Source: Setophaga petechia | Lineage: Eukaryota; Chordata; Aves; Passeriformes; Parulidae | Reading direction: 5' to 3' | Assembly: GCA_024362935.1 (NCBI GenBank) | Contig: JANCRA010000001.1 | Span: 55,993,930 to 56,057,929, forward strand | DNA: 64,000 nucleotides | In this document: piece by piece, positions 48,505-61,264 of the stretch | Numbering within the stretch: position 1 is the first letter of the stretch | How the letters are laid out: each line of letters opens with the position of its first letter | Notes under the pieces: generated by a model | What the model was told of the DNA's origin: nothing | Database searches by the model: none | What the model saw: the letters and a program-made list of their open reading frames with translations, nothing else | Position numbers and translations under genes: made by a program

Positions 48505-51429
48505 CCCAATTGCCACTGGAGCCACCCAGCTGCAACAGATATGTAGGATTTGACCAGTCCCCCCAGGAGAGCAGGGATGGTTTGAAACATTTAAGACAAG
48601 GCATCCTAAATACCAAACCAGCCATATATCTCATAATGCCCTTATGTGATCTCCACAGAAACCAGGCAGCCACATCAAAACCTGTGAAACTACAGCCAGG
48701 CAGAGGAGAAACAGCTTGTTATGAATAAGTAACTCATCATTTATGAAGTCATCATGAAGCCCAGTATCGTAAATCTCCTCGCTGAGGATGGAAACTGCAA
48801 CTCAACTGACCGTAACCAAAAGAGGAACCCACGCCTCAAGAAATATTCACTGACAGGCGAAACTCAGCCCCAAACCAAACCTGATACCAGGTTTTATTTA
48901 CTTTCTCATGGGTACTATTCAAAGCTGCAGCACAAGGCATCTTCCCAAATTAGACAGAGAAGCGAATAAAGGGAAGGTTGTGGTGGGTGTGTTGAGGTTT
49001 CATCAGGACTTAAATGACTTGCTGATAATCCCAAGAAAAGATTGGCCAAGGCATCCCCTTTCACAGTACCTCAGAGGAACAAAAATGCACCTGAGTTAGT
49101 CTGTGCAGCCCAGAAAAGACTTCAGAAAAAACCAATAAATATTTGTAGCAAAACTCTGATGTCAAAGATAGTTTTTGCGTATTCTGATTTCATGCTTTTT
49201 ACCACTGTAAGAACCATTTCCAATTTTATAACCAAGAGCTTTTCCCTTGCTAGACTAAAACCTGTATCCATTTGAAGGTTGCCCACCAATAAAATTTATT
49301 TTAAGCACCTTCAGAAAGCACTTTTCACTGTAACAAAACCAAAACAAACAACCAATCAAACAAATGCAGCCCAACAAGAAAACCTGCCAAAGGCCTGAAA
49401 GTCAAAACCTGTTTGGAAGCCTCCAAAACCAAGGCATGCTTTCCCTCATGCCAAAAGAAGTCAGTTTGAACTTGACAGAGAGAGGAGTAAAAACATCACC
49501 AGACACCTTGAGGGCAAGGCAGAGCTACTGAGAATAAAGAGGAGAAAAAGACTAGGACACAGAATTACAGAAACCCCTGCTGAGTGGCTCAAACCCTCTA
49601 ATCATAAAAAGCCCTTGGCCTGAATTATTTTACCTGCCTTAGGAAGGCATTCTGACTGGAAAAAGTTTTGAGGTTCTTAGAGAAAGAAAAAAATAAACAT
49701 ATTATTGTCACAACACTTAACTGTCTCTTGAGGGAGTATTATACTCCAACAGTGGTGACAGAACGCCACTACCTGAATAAATTCTTCCATGCACAGGGGC
49801 AGGAAACACTGAGCATCCCTCTGCTCAATGGACTGCACCCAGACACCTGTGTCCCATCTTGAAGCCATTAAAAATGCCACTGAAGTCACCCGTACTGGAG
49901 CAGCCTCATTAAGTTAACACACTGATCAAAATCCACGCCAAAATGCAAGCAGGATTCAGGCAAAATTCAATTACGACTTTTCATTCAGTACTTATTTTTT
50001 ATTCAGCACTTTCTAATCTCTGCTTAGTCTGCAAGCCACAGCAGAAAGATACAAAACCTCTTCCCTTCAACACTTTGCTTTTGACTCCTAAAGCAAAGCT
50101 CTTGGAGGAGGCAAAATTTCCTATTACTTTGCACCAATTTGGGCACTGCCAAACCCAGGACAAAATAGTGACTGGACCCAGGACCACCAGTGTGAACACT
50201 GATAATCAGACAAGGAAGATAGTTTCACATTAAAACAGATCTACAGACATTAAGCTGCTATTTTTTGGCCTTTAGCCACTCAGGCAATTGGCAATTTTTA
50301 AATTCAACTTGGCAATTTTAAACTGAACTTATAGAAGTCAAGTCTGAAAATTAGTTTTCTCACAAGAAAATCATCATGGTGACCCTAGAGAATCCCGGAT
50401 AAGCGATACTAAGGAATTTAGAGCTGCTTTAAAAGTTCCAGCCAAGTGTCCTCCTGTTATATGCCTATCAACTAAGGAATTGGCAACAGCCCATGGATAA
50501 TGATTGCCAAAGGAGAGTTTCAGCTCTCAATCACTAGCAGAGAACTTGTGATAAAATCCAACTTAATAATCACCCAGTTATGTAACCCTAAAATCCCAAG
50601 CACATCAATAGCAAAAAACCCCAAGTATATGCTGGTATTAACAGTTAATTATGCACTTAGGAGAATGCTGATACCAAATACTCTCTTTTGGTTTGCATTT
50701 GCATTTCAAAAGAGACAAATCACAGTTTTAAATGAGAAAATACATAATTATGCCTTTACCAAAATGCTTTTCCAATAACTCATTCAATACGTGATGATAA
50801 TGTACACATGGCAATAAATACCCCATTTCAAAGTTCATCAGAGAAAGGTACTGAGAGCCAGAAAAGGTGCCCATTAGGTATTGTTTTATACATCCATTCT
50901 GCCAGGGCTCATTGTCACTTGCAGTGGTTCATCAACAAAATTACTGCTATATTCCACATGCAGCAGCAATTCTCCTTTTATGCCAACAATGCCTCAAAAA
51001 TTAAGACTTTGCTCATGCTGTCACGCAAAGCCTGGCATTTTCTGGAAGTCAACTGAGGCACGTCTTCCTCTCATGCCAGTTTAGAAAAACGACTTCCTAA
51101 TTTTTCTTTCGCTCATATTTAACTCTAGAGGGGAAGTAGCAGAAGCAAGCACTGTGCATGTGAGAGGCATTTGGAGATGCCAGCAAACAGCTCATCGTGT
51201 GCAGGAAGATTAAAGCAGCACCACATTCAGACACAATTGCAAGGAACAACCTCTGTTTTAAGACATCGACAGAAGCGAGAAGAAACCCTCCCAAAATGCT
51301 TGTGGATGTCCCGAAATCATGCTGAGACAATACCAGGAGAGCATAATTATGGTCTATGCTAAATGTAAAGTCATTGGACAAGTCTTCATACTAAAGTTGT
51401 AAAAACTAACGCTCAGATTCTTTTGAACC

Positions 51430-53365
51430 TATCACAAGCTGGAAATCTGCCAGAACATTCACTGGGCCAACTGATGAGCAAGATGAAAATGAAGCATTTG
51501 AGAAAGATCAGAAAAGTTAAATAAAATCTTTGCATCAGTGCTCTCTGTAGAGGAGCCCAGTAAGGGCTCTCTCTTTTCAGTAAGCAAGTGTGAGAAATAG
51601 TTTCAGATTCAAGTGCAAGTGGAAGAGGGTTTATAAGGAAAAAAAAAATACAGTAAAATGAATAGTAATAAATCACCAAGACCAGATGGCATCCATCCAC
51701 GAGCTGTAAAGCAACTTAAATACGGAATTGCTGAACTACTAACTGTGCTGTGCAACTTATTGCTTAAATTGCCCTTATAAAAGTCGTGGAAGGCAACAAA
51801 CGTGACTGATTTCTTAAAATGGGTCTGAGGGTGGGAAGGGAGCACTGGAGACCAGAGGCTAGCAAGCTCCAGTTCTATATCAAGCAAAACCATTGAAAGA
51901 GGAGCATGAATTGATAAATAAACATGCTGTAAGGGAAGAAACTCAGCCCAACTCTGGTGGAGAGGTCACGTCTCACAAATCTGAGAGGGCACTCTGGCGA
52001 TAGCACGAGGATGCCCTGGTGGATCCGGGCGACGTCTGCACGATGGAAGTGCTTTGCACATGCCAGGTCTAGCTGCATCCCACAGCCATATGGGGTGAGA
52101 CCTAAGCAAACACCAACCTCTCCTCCTCCTCCTCCTCTCCCCTGCCCTGGTTTCCACACAAAGGAAACTGGGGCATGCAGCTTGGGTATGGGCTCTAATA
52201 AATTCTGTCAGCATGCCAGCATGGGTAATTACTGGTCTAGGACCTGCACACTGCCTTGCATCAGGAGGTATGGGAGGATGCAATCACGGCAGGGTTGGAT
52301 TTTAAAGCTATTAAAAAGATCTTCTGGAAGCTCTTAAAGAGAGCTTGGGGATAAGGAGGTTGTCTCTTTATGGATTATTAGCAGCTTAAAAATAAGGGAC
52401 CAAGGGTTATAACAAATGGACATCTCTCACAAGTAATGGAGGTTAGCAGGGAAGTCTAACAGAGCTGGGGCCTGGGCTGAAAACTGTGCTTGTACATCAT
52501 ATGAGAAAAATGAGACCTCTGGAGGTGACAGAGCTTGCTGATGGCTCCAGACGATGAAATCAAGAGCTGCCTGTGAAAGACTGCTGAAAAATCCTGCAAG
52601 TCTGTGGGGCTGGCTGACAGAATGGAAGGTGAAAGTCACTGACTGGACAATGCAGACAGTATAATCATCTCCCACAATGTATACAAAATAACAAACATCA
52701 CACAATAAAGAGTCCTAGGTGTAACTTGGGACAGGTTTTTTGGGCTTATGACTTTTGAAAATGCTTGCTCAGTGTACATCAGAAAAAAGCAAAGATGTGA
52801 GAGAAGAGTTGAGAGCAAGACAGAAATTGTAATTTTGGTGCTGCATTCACTGTGCTCTAAATCTAACGTGTCAGTCTGATCGCCTCCCAAAATTAACACA
52901 AAGCAAGAGAGGAGGAGCTGAGGATGGCCAGGGACAGCAGACAACTAGCAGATATATACAACAGGAGGTCAAACTGACTCACTGATTCTTCAGATCACAG
53001 AAGAAATAACAGGATTTGATGGAGATCTAAGTGATAAATGGCATGCATGTGATGAGAATGATTACATCCACTATTACTGCAAACACAGGAATGAAGTGGC
53101 ACTCCATTAAATTATCAGCCACCTGCTTTAGAAACATCTCCAACAAACAAATATGCATGGTTAAATTGCAGAAGCAACTGCCACGGAACATTTTAGATAT
53201 CAAGATTATAAATGTATTCAAAGAGGTAACAGGCAAATTCACAGAGAAAGACACAGAAGGGTTATTAAGCACAACTGTCCAAATGCAATCTCACATCCAG
53301 AAAGTACCTAAGTAATTGCTGGAATGGGCAAATGAAGAAGTCCCTTGTCCTGATGTTAAACTTTC
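51430..53365 (+). mobile_element. ancient CR1/L3-like LINE relic with reverse-transcriptase segment
   Basis: The segment is a degraded non-LTR retrotransposon in + orientation, antisense to NR3C2. Near 51527 it has TCTTTGCATCAGTGCTCTCT. From about 51660 it reads AATAAATCACCAAGACCAGA, encoding NKSPRPDGIHPRAVKQLKYG, a form of the CR1/L2-clade RT motif SPGPDGIHPR. Later blocks match the 3' half of the amniote CR1/L3 type, as in turtle and crocodile elements: one near 52790-52880 (CR1 ...AAGACAGAAATTGTAATTTT... and a diverged GTCAGTCTGATCGCCTCCC) and a tail block near 53100-53350. The frame is broken many times and a central part is hard to align, so the element is inactive. Boundaries are approximate. 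It is much older and less truncated than the other CR1 pieces here. Confidence 0.78.
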
Positions 53366-56300
53366 TCTAGCCAATTTAAAGGACGACAAACTCTGCTAGA
53401 GGGACAGTTTCTGACATTTCCTCATTCTTACAGATCTCCGTAAATCTACAGTATCTCCTGTTTTTCTTTAAAGTTTCACAGTTTGAAGCAAAACACTTCA
53501 GAAATTTAAGAAGTGTTTAGAGATAGAGGCATTAAAACGCATAGCCTTTAGAAATTTATGCAAAGAAACAGAATCGATTGCTTTGCCCAACCAATACCCT
53601 GCTTACAAAGAAAGGAAGCCCAAAATAAAGACTTGCAAAATCTAGCTGAAGCATGCTACATCTATTATGTACAGGTATGACAGCAGCTTTCCAAAATTTC
53701 TTTTTTTCTGTCTGCACTACTGTGGGGTGGGTATGTAACAAAATCCCTTTATGTACTCCTCTGGATGGGAACTGAGCCACACTTTATGAAAAAGTAAATA
53801 GTAGTAACAATGTATATAAAAATTTACTGATGAAGATATTCACTTTTCATTGCAATGACACTTTGCATAACTTCAGTATTCCTCACTAAAATACATGCAA
53901 GCAAAAACCATGCAGGGAGGATCACCAAGGAGTGCTTGCTGACCTTTTAACAAGACCAGTGACTGCACAAACAATTTATCAGCAAATATGAACACTGACA
54001 ACTCTTACCAACTCTGGTTGTGGCAATAATAATTGAAAATGAGGGATTTGGAGGCTGCCTGATGACAGAGATTACAAAAACATACCTAAATTTAGAAACT
54101 ACAGGATTAGCAGATTGCAAGGGAAGACAAAAGGGTTAACAGCCATTGCCTTGCCAAACATAAAAGCAAAAAAGTAATCATCTAAACAATGAGTGAAGTT
54201 TCCTATTGGGTTTATCACCATTCACAGATGATCTAAATAATTATCCCCCCCAAGCCTTGAGGTATATGAGGTTAAATAAATAAATTTTAAAAAAAGGTGA
54301 TTTTAAATATTCAGCTTATTTTATTATATTTATCTTCCTGCTGTTACCATAGAAATCAGAACACCAGGAAGACTTACAGGCTTCAGCACTGAAAGGGCAC
54401 AGAGAAGCTGCTGCATCCCTGCACTGCCTTACACAACACCAAATCCTAATGGTCCCACCTCTGTCCACTGGCACATCATGAGGGAGTTTAGGAATGTAAT
54501 GAAAATGTTATTTACTAAGAAAATGTACATAATTATTAAATGAAGATTTTTTTAAATACAATCTTAGCTGTTTCACTTGAGCTACATAGTAATCCTTAAT
54601 TTAATTTTATGGCTTTCCTCAATGTTACAAAATCCTCTGCCTATCCACATCCCGTGACAGGACTAGCACAGAAACTTCCTAGAAATCCCCTTGTACTGTT
54701 TTTCCTGCTCCTGTCTACCTCATTTGCTCAACCTCAACTGTCTCTTTGAAAATTGTATTCTCTATTGTTCATCTATTGCAGCATCAACCGCGGTCTCCTT
54801 CTAAATTTAAGAATTTCACGCTTGGGGCAATTACCAAAGGCATAGCATGGGAGATCCTTGCAATACTCCCTTTTTATTTTACTGGGAGCAAAATCTTATG
54901 CTTTAAAGGATCTGTTTATATAATTTGTAGTAAACTTTGTTAATTACATACATAGTACATATTTTTTAAAAAATTAAAAATAAATATATATCCATCACTA
55001 CATTCTGCTCTTAATATTTTGAACAAAATATTAAGTAAAGTGCAGCCTCTACTGAAATGTTTTTACTGTAAGGACTGAGCTGCATATGATCTAATACAAT
55101 AATTTCAGAGATGGAAAAACGATGTAACTGATCCAAATGGTTGTGAAAGCTGGCTCTGGTTTTAAACTCAGTTTTTCAAGTTCAATAATTTTTGGTACCT
55201 TATACAATGCCTAGTGCTGGTTTTCATTAGGCAAACCCTCAAACCCTTGACTAGGGTAAAAAAACCAATGACAGCATCAAGTACAATGGCCAGGAAATTC
55301 AGAACCTGCACACTTCTGCACCCATGATTTATTCTTTCTGCTGCAAATGACAAACTGAGAAAAATAAAAGGAGCAAGAAAACACACAGCGCATTAGTCAT
55401 GCAGTGCATTTGCAAAATACTGTTGAAATATTGATGCTGTACTTTAACAAACTAAAGTGTCTCCACACAGTGTGTCTCAGCATCACTGAACTCTCTCAGT
55501 ATCCCACATTACTTCTATTTTGCAGCCAGGTAAGGCTGGAATGGTAAATAAGATAATTTGGGTAGATTTGATAAAAATAGGAAATGATTTTGAAATTTCA
55601 GTCTTTTCAGAAGTAGCTGCAGATTCAGAAATCTACAGAGAGACAATGTTAAACCTAAAAGCAAAAAATAAATTGAGACCTGTGGGGGAATTCCAGGGTT
55701 GGGTTGTCCCTCTGGGGCTTTTATGCCGGCACAAACCAATATCTAGAGGAGGAGCACAGACTGAGTTTTAATATTCATCATCAATGCCATCAGCTGTGTT
55801 TTTGCCTTAAGGAGAAATAAGAAGCCACCATGCATCTACCTTAGGGGAAGGAATGGATAAGCAGTACAGCTTGCCAGGACGGATGCAGTTCTGGCTTCCA
55901 GCTGGGAGGAGGAGATGTGCTGGGAGCACGAGCCATGGCCCCAGAGGCAGCCCCTGTCCCACCGCTCCCACTGGTTTCCCACGTTGTGTGCGTGAGGATC
56001 CCTGCCATTCCGTGTCTTGGCTCCTGCTGGGTTTCTGTTGGCAGTGCTGAACTTGTAAATGCTTTTTATTCCTTCCTGAGCCTCTGAAAGTTTGCCAGCC
56101 AATGCCCTGACTTAATGTATGGGTGGAAGCAGATACCTGGGATGTTGTCACCAGTAGCCGGCGGACAGCAACTGCCCGAGCCCGTTAAAACCTGAGCAAA
56201 AAGGAGCATCCCTTGCCTTTCTCTGCAATTCAGGCATCTGACTTCTGCACTGCAAAGACAGAAAAACTCCTACCTTTGAAAGGCTGGGCTCATTTCTTGT

Positions 56301-58470
56301 AGACATGAACTGTCACACCACCACTTTTCAAAAACGTTGAGGACTTTTCCCTCAAAATGGCACAGCCAGGGAAAGAGTCATGGAAGGCTTTAGTTCTATG
56401 ATTAATTCAGCCAGTAAGGGAAAAAGCATTGGAAGTTGCAACTAACTGCCCTACCTTCCAAAACCATGCCTTAGAAATCATGTTCAAGGCCGGTCCCTGT
56501 AGTAAAGAGTATTTTTCAGAGTTTCAGCCAGAATCCCTGAAAATAAGCTGGCATTACAAACCATGGGGTTTTGTACATCCCTTGCTTTGTTCTTGCACCC
56601 ATTCCAGCCAGCACTACTTGATTTTCTGCTTTCAATTTTATATGATTTTACCCATTTAATGCTCTGGATTTAGATTATCCACACATTTGCCTGCCTCAGG
56701 TTGAATTAGATTAGAAAATTTTAGCTAAAGTCTTTGGTTAAATCTTAAAGAGAAATTTTCTCCCTCCCTTGAGTTAAATAAACTTTTTTTGTTGTTTTTT
56801 TTTCTTTTCCTGCAGGATTTCTGTTACTTTTGCAGAAGGAATCTGAAAAGTCTTAGAGGTGAGGGTTTGAATTAGGGACAGTCTTTTCCCATGTCTTAAG
56901 AAAATCTTCCCCATTAATATCTCTGTTCTCCCAAATTCCTAGATCCATTCAAGGTAAGGCTTCCTCAGTGACAACAAATGAAGAAAAACCTCCTAGAGTC
57001 TCTCACTACATAATCCTTACATCTCATCCAACCTGATCAAAGAAGTCGCATGGGAAAAATATTATGGGATAGTGTAACTTAAGGGTTTTGTTAAGGATAC
57101 AGTCTTCAAAGCATGCACCTAAAGGGCTTAAACTGTGATTTTGCAGACCACCTTAATTTTGGAATTTTGCAACTTCTTGAATTTCAGTTTGTACAGCCTA
57201 CAAACATAACCACAACACTTTTGAATGTTATGCCATATGCAGCAGTCATTCTTTAAGAGTGTTTACCCTCAATACAAGTTATGTGGTGCCACATGTATCA
57301 CGGTGTTCTTAAGATTTACTGTGGATTAAAATCAAAGCTGTATCTACAGAATATTAATTTTGATCACAGCCACTACACTACAAAAAAAATTTATGACAAA
57401 ACTGCACATGCCATAACTTAAACAAAATACAAACCACCCTATTTTATGCCTCTTTTCAGGCTATTTTTTAGGCATTTCTGTGATAGGCTGAGCAGCCATT
57501 TCCTTATCCCTCAGTTAAAATCTTCGTGTTAAGCCAAATTAAATCAATGGAATATATGCTTGAACCATAAAGACAAACAGTACACTTAATTAGATAGGTA
57601 GCATGACTAAATGAAGGCAGACAAATATTTCCAGCCTTCCACAAGCCTAACAGGAAATCAAACCGCATATGAGTAGGGAGGCATTTTACACTGTATTTAT
57701 ACAATCAAAACTACATTTAACAGCTATTAACAATACAGATCCTCATTTGTTATTGGCCTTGTTTACAGGCCTTCAGAACAAGAAAGAAAACAAGATCATA
57801 TATCATGGCCCTCCAGAAACATTACAACTTCCTTTTATTCACAGTAGTTAAGAGTAAACGGAAAATTCATTTAACGTAAAACAAAGCCACATAATTCCAC
57901 TAATGCCAACCTCTACTTTCACTCATTTTCATTGAGGAAAATGCTGAACCCTCTGGGGCACCAAGGACCTGGTCAAGGACATTGCTTATTTTTTCTTGTA
58001 GAGAAACAGGAAATGACCTCTCCAGACACAATATGAAAAAATACCAAGAAAATCTTGGCCAGGTGATAACAGAAATGAAACTCTCTCAAACCAGTAAAAG
58101 GAAAGGCATTGTAAAGCATCCCCTTTCATTCTGCATCAATTTATAAATGTCCTAAAATGCCAAGGGCAGTAAACCACTCAGAAGATTTCACCAAGTAAAC
58201 CTCAAGGAGGTCTAATAAACGTCATGGCACAGAAACAAAGACCAGTGCTTATAATTACAGAGCACATTTCCAAGTTCAAGGTACTCAAAAAGTAAAGGTA
58301 AGAACAGCCTTCAGGAATTTCAGAGCAAAGCTTCAAAGCACTTCATGAACAGGAATATTTATTGTATTGTGTATTACAGGAATGGTTTCTACACTGAACT
58401 GCACTGTACAATTCCAGTATGTAATCTCTGGCCTTATCTCAAAACTGGGAAAAGCATCGCATCTCTTAAC

Positions 58471-58735
58471 TTAGAATCAGAAAACAGTAGCTTGGGAGGG
58501 ACCTCTGGAGGTCTCAAGTCCAGCCCCCTGTTCTCTGCAGAGCTAATTTTGACATTGGAGCAGGCTGCTTGGGGCTTTGCCCAGCGAAGGCCTGGACATC
58601 ATCTGGGACCGAGACTCCAAGGTCTCTCTGGGCACCTGCTCGGCTGATTGGCCATCTTGTCAGGAGATGTCTTCTCCTGCTGGCCAGGAGGCACTGTGCA
58701 CAAACTCTCATTCTTCCCCTGAACACCTCCATGTC
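58471..58735 (-). mobile_element. CR1 LINE fragment, reverse orientation
   Basis: The + strand begins TTAGAATCAGAAAACAGTAG, then CTTGGGAGGGACCTCTGGAG and a CAAGTCCAGCCCCCTG block. This is the reverse-complement 3' end of a CR1 subfamily with GGGACCTCTGGAG. Further in, GGGGCTTTGCCCAG and CCAAGGTCTCTCTGGGCACC still match. The distal 80 bp or so are uncertain. It lies in NR3C2 intron 6 in sense with that gene. Confidence 0.75.
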
Positions 58736-60372
58736 CTACTCTTTCACCTCCAGGGAAATTTCTGCCCTGATTAACTACTTCAAAAGGCCCTGTACCCCTC
58801 TTACATCTCCTGGCAATTTTTTTTTTCTCTATTTATAAGCAATTGCCTTCTCTCTGCAATGAGTATATTGCCAAATACACAGGAGACCAAACCACTATCT
58901 CAATTACATATCTGGTTTGGGATGTTTTAATTTTGCACTCCTTTTTGCAACTGGATCCCTACCTCAACCTCAATATAATTCTACAGGCACTTATCTTCAA
59001 GGCTTGCAGTATAAAACTCTCAATTGATCTCAAATTCTCGAAGTTGCTTCCAGCTGCAGTAGAACAAGAGCAAGCAATGTACACACTTTTATTTGCAAGC
59101 AGGATTGATTTCTCTGTCCAATAAATTCTGACCCCCTGACTGACTTCCTTGAGATGAGGGAAAGCTGCTTTTGTGTTTGAACTGTTAGTCTACATTCCCC
59201 CAAGAGACCTAAACTCTTCAAAGTTCACATTTTCACTTACCTCTAGCTACAAATACCGTTTTTTTTTTTTTCCTGTGACAATTCTCTAATGTTCAAGTCA
59301 TAATGGAGGTGCTTTCAACATGGAAAATGGCTGACACTACATTTTCGGCCACATAAAGTAAATCACCAGTTCCCCCTCTTAAAAAAAAAAGCCCAAACCA
59401 AACAATCCTTGTTTGATATTGCTCACTGCTTTGGGACCTATCTCAAACTCATTAATTATTTAGGGATTCCTAAATCAAAGACAGACTCTTAAGATAGACG
59501 GCGACAAAGCATCTTTTCCAAGAAAAAGATTTCAGAATGCATCAGGAGATTAGGTGGTAAGTTATTTTTTTGTTAATTCTATTCCTGTTTTTGTTTTTTT
59601 TCCCCAATTGCACCCATATCCTATTGATTATATCTCCTCCTTACCTCTAAAAAAACCCCCTCAACTTTCTGGGATAAGCAAATGATGCAAGCCCCCGTTT
59701 GACTGCCTGTGCATTCACTTAGATTTTTGACATTACTGTCTTGTAATAAACACTAGGAGAATGGAACAGAAATTAAATTATAGTCATCAAAAGCAAAGTA
59801 CTAAACACACACAAACATAAAATATGAAGGAACACATACTCAGACAGAATGGTTGATCCTTCTTTTTGTCTGAATGCATCATAAAAGAAGTTATGTTTCA
59901 TTACTGAAAAAACATTTTGGCTTCTTTCACGGTCGCAAAGAAGGGTAATTAAGACTGTCAAGAAAACACATTGAACAGCTGTATATTGTTAACAAAAGCA
60001 CCATTATATGACTGCTCTGAAAAACCCCAGTAATTTAAACATTCACATTTCCTAGAAGTTGGATATTTTTCCAAGCCCCAGTAGATACCAAAAAATGTTC
60101 TTTTCTATAAATTGTGGTTGTGTATCAGTCACATTTCAAACCAGTGGGATGGTCCCAGTTTGAGAACACATCCCCATACATAAGGAGAAGTGGACAGCAG
60201 TAATCAAAGCTTTGGCAATTGAAATGTGAGTCACTGAAAAAAATTAAAACTTCAGCTGCTTTTTAAGCCACAATTAGCTGAAATTTTCTTAGACTGCGAG
60301 TATGCCTGAAAAACCAAATAAAGACAGCAATCCTTCCAGCCTACACTGAAAAGGGCCATTAAGAAATACTTA

Positions 60373-60925
<553 letters not shown>

Positions 60926-61264
60926 CTGGAAGTATCTTCGCCCACTTCACCACCTGAATCATCTGCTTGCCGGCCAGGCGGTTTAGGGTGGAGAGCAGGT
61001 ACTCCGCTGTGTCCGGCTTCGAGCTGTCATATCCTGCATACACGATCTCTGGCTCAATGCTTTCAAGGATCTTAACAGGAGAGGGAGTAAGTGCTGGTGA
61101 GATAGCAGACATGTGGGGGACAAGTGCAGTGTTGACAGAGGGCTCGGTCACGGGCGCGATGTACGTCGTCCCCTCCTCGGGGCTCTGCGGGGGCGGCTGC
61201 TGCCGCTGCTGGGGCTGCTCCTCGTGCATCCCTTTCAATTTCCCCAACTTTTTGGACTTCCGGG
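60926..61264 (-). CDS. NR3C2: NR3C2 coding exon 5, hinge and LBD helices 1-3
   Basis: This exon has 339 nt, acceptor TGCTCACGTTCACAG and donor GTAGGA. It encodes [20 protein letters not shown] (the basic hinge after the zinc fingers), a Gln/Pro tract, and [11 protein letters not shown]. It continues through PSVNTALVP and [19 protein letters not shown] to [20 protein letters not shown] and [10 protein letters not shown]. The Asn (60983-60981) and Gln (60965-60963) match human Asn770 and Gln776, which contact the steroid C21 hydroxyl/D-ring and the A-ring ketone respectively. The human exon is 351 nt as I recall; the 12-nt difference is the shorter Gln/Pro tract. The open frame continues upstream of the acceptor but is intronic. 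This exon separates NR3C2 from NR3C1. Confidence 0.96.
61185..61217 (-). repeat. NR3C2: Gln/Pro tract in the NR3C2 hinge
   Basis: Eleven codons encode [11 protein letters not shown]. Mammalian NR3C2 carries a longer proline run at this point. The codons are mostly CAG, CCC and CCG, giving a local GC-rich, CpG-containing patch. The Arg interrupts the Gln run. Confidence 0.85.
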
